The position numbers were made by a program, and so were the translations under genes. The notes below the pieces were generated by a model that did not search any database, was not told the DNA's origin, and saw only the letters and a program-made list of their open reading frames with translations. Positions 58,869 to 64,000 of a stretch of 64,000 bases of DNA are shown here, in pieces (the stretch's first letter is position 1; each line of letters starts with the position of its first letter). The stretch is from JACCYI01 sp963828075 (lineage in GTDB: Bacteria; Actinomycetota; Thermoleophilia; Solirubrobacterales; Solirubrobacteraceae). The DNA is taken from NCBI GenBank assembly GCA_963828075.1, contig CAWHDH010000021.1:1674001-1738000 (forward strand). The letters are read 5' to 3'.

Positions 58869-60091
58869 GCCGCGATGTCCCGGCGCAGCTGCTTGCCGTC
58901 GAAGTCGATCATGTCGGCGGCAGCATAGGCCGCGGCGCGGGCGGACGCCGGATCCTCACCGAGCGCCGTGATGTTGAGCACCCGGCCGCCGGCGGTCACC
59001 ACCGCGCCGCCGCGGTCGGCGGTCCCGGCGTGCGTCACCTCCACGTCGGGCGGCACCGCGTCGAGGCCCGAGATGACGTCGCCGGAGGACGAGGAGGCCG
59101 GATAGCCGCGCGATGCGAGCACCACGGTGACCGCGCAGCGCGGATCCCACTCCAGCTCGACGCCGGCCAGGCCGCCCGGCCGCGTGCAGCGCTCGAGCAG
59201 GTCGACCAGGTCGGTGCGCAGGCGGGGCAGGACCGCCTGGGTCTCGGGATCGCCGAAGCGGACGTTGAACTCGAGGACCTCGGGCCCGTGCTCGGTGAGC
59301 ATGAGCCCGGCGTAGAGGACGCCGTGGAACGGCGTGCCGCGGCGCGCCAGCTCGTCGACCACCGGCTGATGGACGTCGCGCACGAGCCGGGTGATGAAGT
59401 CGGCGTCGATCTCCGGGACCGGCGAGAACGCCCCCATGCCACCGGTGTTCGGCCCCGTGTCGCCGTCGCCGATCCGCTTGTAGTCGCGCGCCGGGGCGAG
59501 CGGCACCGCGCGCTCGCCGTCGCAGAGCGCGAGCAGCGAGAGCTCCTTGCCGACCAGGAACCGCTCGACGACCACGGGGTGGTCGCCGAACCGCTGCGCG
59601 ATGAGCATGTCCTCGAGCGCGCAGCGCGCCTCGCCCTCGCCCTCGGCGATGACGACGCCCTTGCCCGCCGCGAGGCCGTCGCTCTTGATCACCGCCGGGT
59701 AGGACTCGATCGCCGCGATCCCGTCGTCGACCGTCTCGACGACCCGGTGGGCCGCGGTCGGGACGCCGGCGGCCAGCATGATCTCCTTGGCGAACGCCTT
59801 GGAGCCCTCGAGGCGGGCCGCCGCGGCGCCGGGCCCGAAGCACGGGACGCCCGCCGCGCGGACCTCGTCCGCCAGGCCGTCGACCAGCGGCGCCTCCGGC
59901 CCCACGACCACGAGGTCCACGTTCATGCCGGTGACGCCCTCCATCAGGTCCTCCCCGGGCAGCGGCGCGGCGTCCCGGGCGATCCCCGCGTTGCCCGGCA
60001 CGCACAGGATCTCGGGCGCCTGGGGCGAGCGCGCCAGCGCGCGGACGATCGCGTGCTCGCGGCCGCCGCCGCCGACGACGAGGACGCGCAT
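58865..60091 (-). CDS. purD: Phosphoribosylamine-glycine ligase
   Basis: A 408-residue ATP-grasp GARS: MRVLVVGGGGREHAIVRAL at the N-terminus, LVVVGPEAPLVDGLADE, GSKAFAKEIM, IKSDGLAAGKGVVIA and HGVLYAGLMLTEHGPEVLEFNVRFGDPETQAVLPRL with metal ligands. Makes GAR from phosphoribosylamine. ATG at 60091 begins the family sequence exactly. The gene leads into purE and purB with 4-bp overlaps; a small GYD gene stands five bases upstream. Confidence 0.97.
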   Translation of the reverse strand: MRVLVVGGGGREHAIVRALARSPQAPEILCVPGNAGIARDAAPLPGEDLMEGVTGMNVDLVVVGPEAPLVDGLADEVRAAGVPCFGPGAAAARLEGSKAFAKEIMLAAGVPTAAHRVVETVDDGIAAIESYPAVIKSDGLAAGKGVVIAEGEGEARCALEDMLIAQRFGDHPVVVERFLVGKELSLLALCDGERAVPLAPARDYKRIGDGDTGPNTGGMGAFSPVPEIDADFITRLVRDVHQPVVDELARRGTPFHGVLYAGLMLTEHGPEVLEFNVRFGDPETQAVLPRLRTDLVDLLERCTRPGGLAGVELEWDPRCAVTVVLASRGYPASSSSGDVISGLDAVPPDVEVTHAGTADRGGAVVTAGGRVLNITALGEDPASARAAAYAAADMIDFDGKQLRRDIAA

Positions 60092-60096
60092 CAGGA

Positions 60097-60378
60097 CTAC
60101 AGGGAGTTGATGAAGTCGTCGATCGGGATCGCGGCGAGCGACTCGTAGCGCGCCGTGCCCCGCGAGCCGAGCTCGAGCGACACCCGCGCCATCGTCTTCT
60201 CGTCCGGCGCCTCGACGACGTTGATGAAGTCGAACTGGCCCAGCGTCGCCCATTGCGCCTTGACCGTCGCCCCGAGTTGCTCGATCTCGGTGTTGACCTC
60301 GTGGATGCGCTGCGGGTTGTTCTTGATGGTCGCCACCCCTTCCGGGGTGAGGGTCGTGAGCATGATCCAGGTGGGCAC
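60097..60378 (-). CDS. GYD-domain protein
   Basis: A 93-residue protein matching the GYD/DUF3303-like family: MPTWIMLTTLTPEGVATIKNNPQRIHEVNTEIEQLGATVKAQWATLGQFDFINVVEAPDEKTMARVSLELGSRG. These ferredoxin-like dimers are of uncertain role, possibly ligand or haem binding. GTG at 60378 has GAGGAG about nine bases before it and gives the family's usual start. It is the first gene of the purD-purE-purB unit by position. Confidence 0.85.
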   Translation of the reverse strand: MPTWIMLTTLTPEGVATIKNNPQRIHEVNTEIEQLGATVKAQWATLGQFDFINVVEAPDEKTMARVSLELGSRGTARYESLAAIPIDDFINSL

Positions 60379-60486
60379 GGTCGATGGCTCCTCGGTTTCG
60401 GTTCGGGGGGAGACGGCGTCGGGGGCGGTTGTATCGGATCGGGGTAGCCTTCGCCGCGCCCAAACGACCGGAGGTAAGGCATCCGC

Positions 60487-61173
60487 ATGTCCATTCGCAG
60501 GCTCATCGCGCTCGCCATCACGGCGGCAATCGGAGCCCTCGCGCTTCCGGCCGCCGCGCTGGGCGCCGCCTTCACGGCCATCAAGCCCTGCTACGTCTCG
60601 CTCCCGACCGACAACCCGCAGACCGAGCTCGTCGACCTTGCGGGCAACGGCTTCACGCCCAACTCCAAGGTCGACATCGCCTTCGACGGCGCGACCGTGG
60701 TCAGCGGCGCGCCGGTCGACCCCGCCGGCAACCTCGGCACGGCTGCCCGCGTCACCGCTCCGGCGCCGTTCGTGGCCAAGGGCGAGAAGGCGTTCCAGAT
60801 CGTCGCGACCGAGCAGGGTGCCGCCGGGCCGGCCATCAGCCAGGCGACGCGCGTCACCGCCCTCAACGTCGGGATCCAGCCGCGCAAGGCCCGGCCGTCG
60901 AGCCGCGTGCTGTTCCGCGGGCGCGGGTTCACCGGCAAGGGGAACGTCTACGCGCACTACCGCTACAAGGGCAAGACCCGCCGGAGGGTGACGTTCAAGC
61001 CGACCGGCCCGTGCGGGACGTTCACCACCCGCAAGCGCCAGATCCCGGTCGACAACCCCGGCACCGGGCAGTGGACCGTCCAGTTCGACCAGCAGAAGAA
61101 GTACGCGAGGCGCCCCGCGAGCGTCTTCGTGCGGCTCTCGATCCTGGTGACCCGGACGGTGCGGACCCGCTAG
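60487..61173 (+). CDS. Secreted protein of unknown function
   Basis: A 228-residue exported protein: signal MSIRRLIALAITAAIGALALPAAALGA, then an Ig-like module (TELVDLAGNGFTPNSKVDIAFDGATVVSGAPVDPAGNLGTAARV) and a second (RKARPSSRVLFRGRGFTGKGNVYAHYRYKGKTRRRVTFKPTGPCGTFTTRKRQIP). Cysteines are few. GGAGG lies about a dozen bases before ATG. This filamin- or Ig-like 'G-F-T' repeat is common in secreted proteins of this lineage. Convergent with clpB, overlapping nothing; seven bases separate the stops. Confidence 0.78.
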   Translation: MSIRRLIALAITAAIGALALPAAALGAAFTAIKPCYVSLPTDNPQTELVDLAGNGFTPNSKVDIAFDGATVVSGAPVDPAGNLGTAARVTAPAPFVAKGEKAFQIVATEQGAAGPAISQATRVTALNVGIQPRKARPSSRVLFRGRGFTGKGNVYAHYRYKGKTRRRVTFKPTGPCGTFTTRKRQIPVDNPGTGQWTVQFDQQKKYARRPASVFVRLSILVTRTVRTR

Positions 61174-61180
61174 GCCCGGT

Positions 61181-63731
<2,551 letters not shown>

Positions 63732-63750
63732 GGGCGGTTCCTGGTCAAAT

Positions 63751-63769
63751 CTTAGTCGAGTTGACTGAG
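63751..63769. promoter_or_regulatory. Imperfect palindrome upstream of clpB (HspR/HAIR-like)
   Basis: On the coding strand CTCAGTC-AACTC-GACTAAG, 7-base arms with one mismatch, lies 19 bases before the clpB start and directly after a TATGAT -10 hexamer (63775 to 63770). It is in the position of a heat-shock repressor site. The HspR HAIR consensus (CTTGAGT-N7-ACTCAAG) is only loosely matched, so the binding protein is uncertain. Confidence 0.45.
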
Positions 63770-63797
63770 ATCATAGCGATCCCATACCCTTTCGGGC

Positions 63798-64000
63798 GTG
63801 GAGTCAGGGCACCACGACGACGCGTCGGCGGTTGAGCAGTACATCGGGCGCCGTATCGATCCGGACGCGGGGCAGGGGCGCGCGTTCTCGGACCGCGTGC
63901 GCCAGTACCAGCGCTCGGTCGAGGCCTACCTGCTGGCCGGCGGCATCCCGCGCTGGATGGAGCGCGCGGCGGAGATCGACCGCGGCGTCGAGCGCGCGAT
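63798..64000 (+). CDS. Unknown gene, 5' part only
   Basis: From GTG 63798 an open frame runs off the window: VESGHHDDASAVEQYIGRRIDPDAGQGRAFSDRVRQYQRSVEAYLLAGGIPRWMERAAEIDRGVERA. It is helical and charged, with no recognised motif in these 67 residues. It is divergent from clpB across 66 bases containing the palindrome, so the two may share control. Confidence 0.5.
   Translation, partial: MESGHHDDASAVEQYIGRRIDPDAGQGRAFSDRVRQYQRSVEAYLLAGGIPRWMERAAEIDRGVERA

Overview
The window is G+C-rich actinobacterial DNA. Several features point to Thermoleophilia (Solirubrobacterales-like): frequent GTG starts with 4-bp GTGA/ATGA overlaps, a PurS/PurQ/PurL-type purine pathway, an adrenodoxin-reductase-type ferredoxin reductase serving a P450, a MerR-TOBE molybdate locus, and many large secreted proteins with Arg-rich beta C-termini. 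This placement is inference; no rRNA is present.

Region 1 (1-21.7 kb) is an oxidative catabolic island. It holds a hydantoinase/oxoprolinase pair (hyuA, window-truncated and frameshifted; hyuB on the other strand), a SnoaL-like protein, a VOC protein, a class III aminotransferase, a Zn alcohol dehydrogenase, a fumarate-reductase/ketosteroid-dehydrogenase-like flavoprotein, an SDR, a sugar-type ABC importer, a complete class I P450 system (P450, 3Fe-4S ferredoxin, reductase), two GMC oxidoreductases, an aldehyde dehydrogenase and an XRE regulator. The same palindrome, CTGA-N7-TCAG, occurs once or twice in each of the three divergent intergenic regions. At four mapped start regions it sits beside or within a plausible promoter. 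The simplest reading is one XRE-controlled regulon that imports a small molecule and oxidises it; HyuA/HyuB plus aminotransferase plus aldehyde dehydrogenase would suit a lactam or cyclic amide, but this is not proven.

Region 2 (21.7-34.4 kb) is a mixed accessory stretch. It has a secreted protein of unknown function, a Tat-signal DUF5987-like/GMC pair, an 876-residue secreted beta-rich protein, a CPBP protease, a 40-residue membrane peptide, an RTX-like calcium-binding protein, another secreted protein and a GAF remnant. Genes for tRNA-Val(TAC) and tRNA-Glu(TTC) follow, then a lone candidate PD-(D/E)XK nuclease and tRNA-Lys(TTT).

Region 3 (34.5-64 kb) is mostly housekeeping: a TetR/hydrolase/VOC locus; purH-purN-recQ; a molybdate locus (MerR-TOBE regulator, modABC) with a 9-bp-arm palindrome at its start; purF; purL-purQ-purS-purC; purB-purE-purD with an M24 peptidase and a GYD protein; and clpB, which carries one frameshift. 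Secreted proteins of unknown function sit between the purine genes. purM and purK are not in the window.

hyuA and clpB reading-frame breaks (about 305, 1491, 1602 and 62307) mostly lie in GCGC-rich runs, so sequence error is more likely than gene decay.
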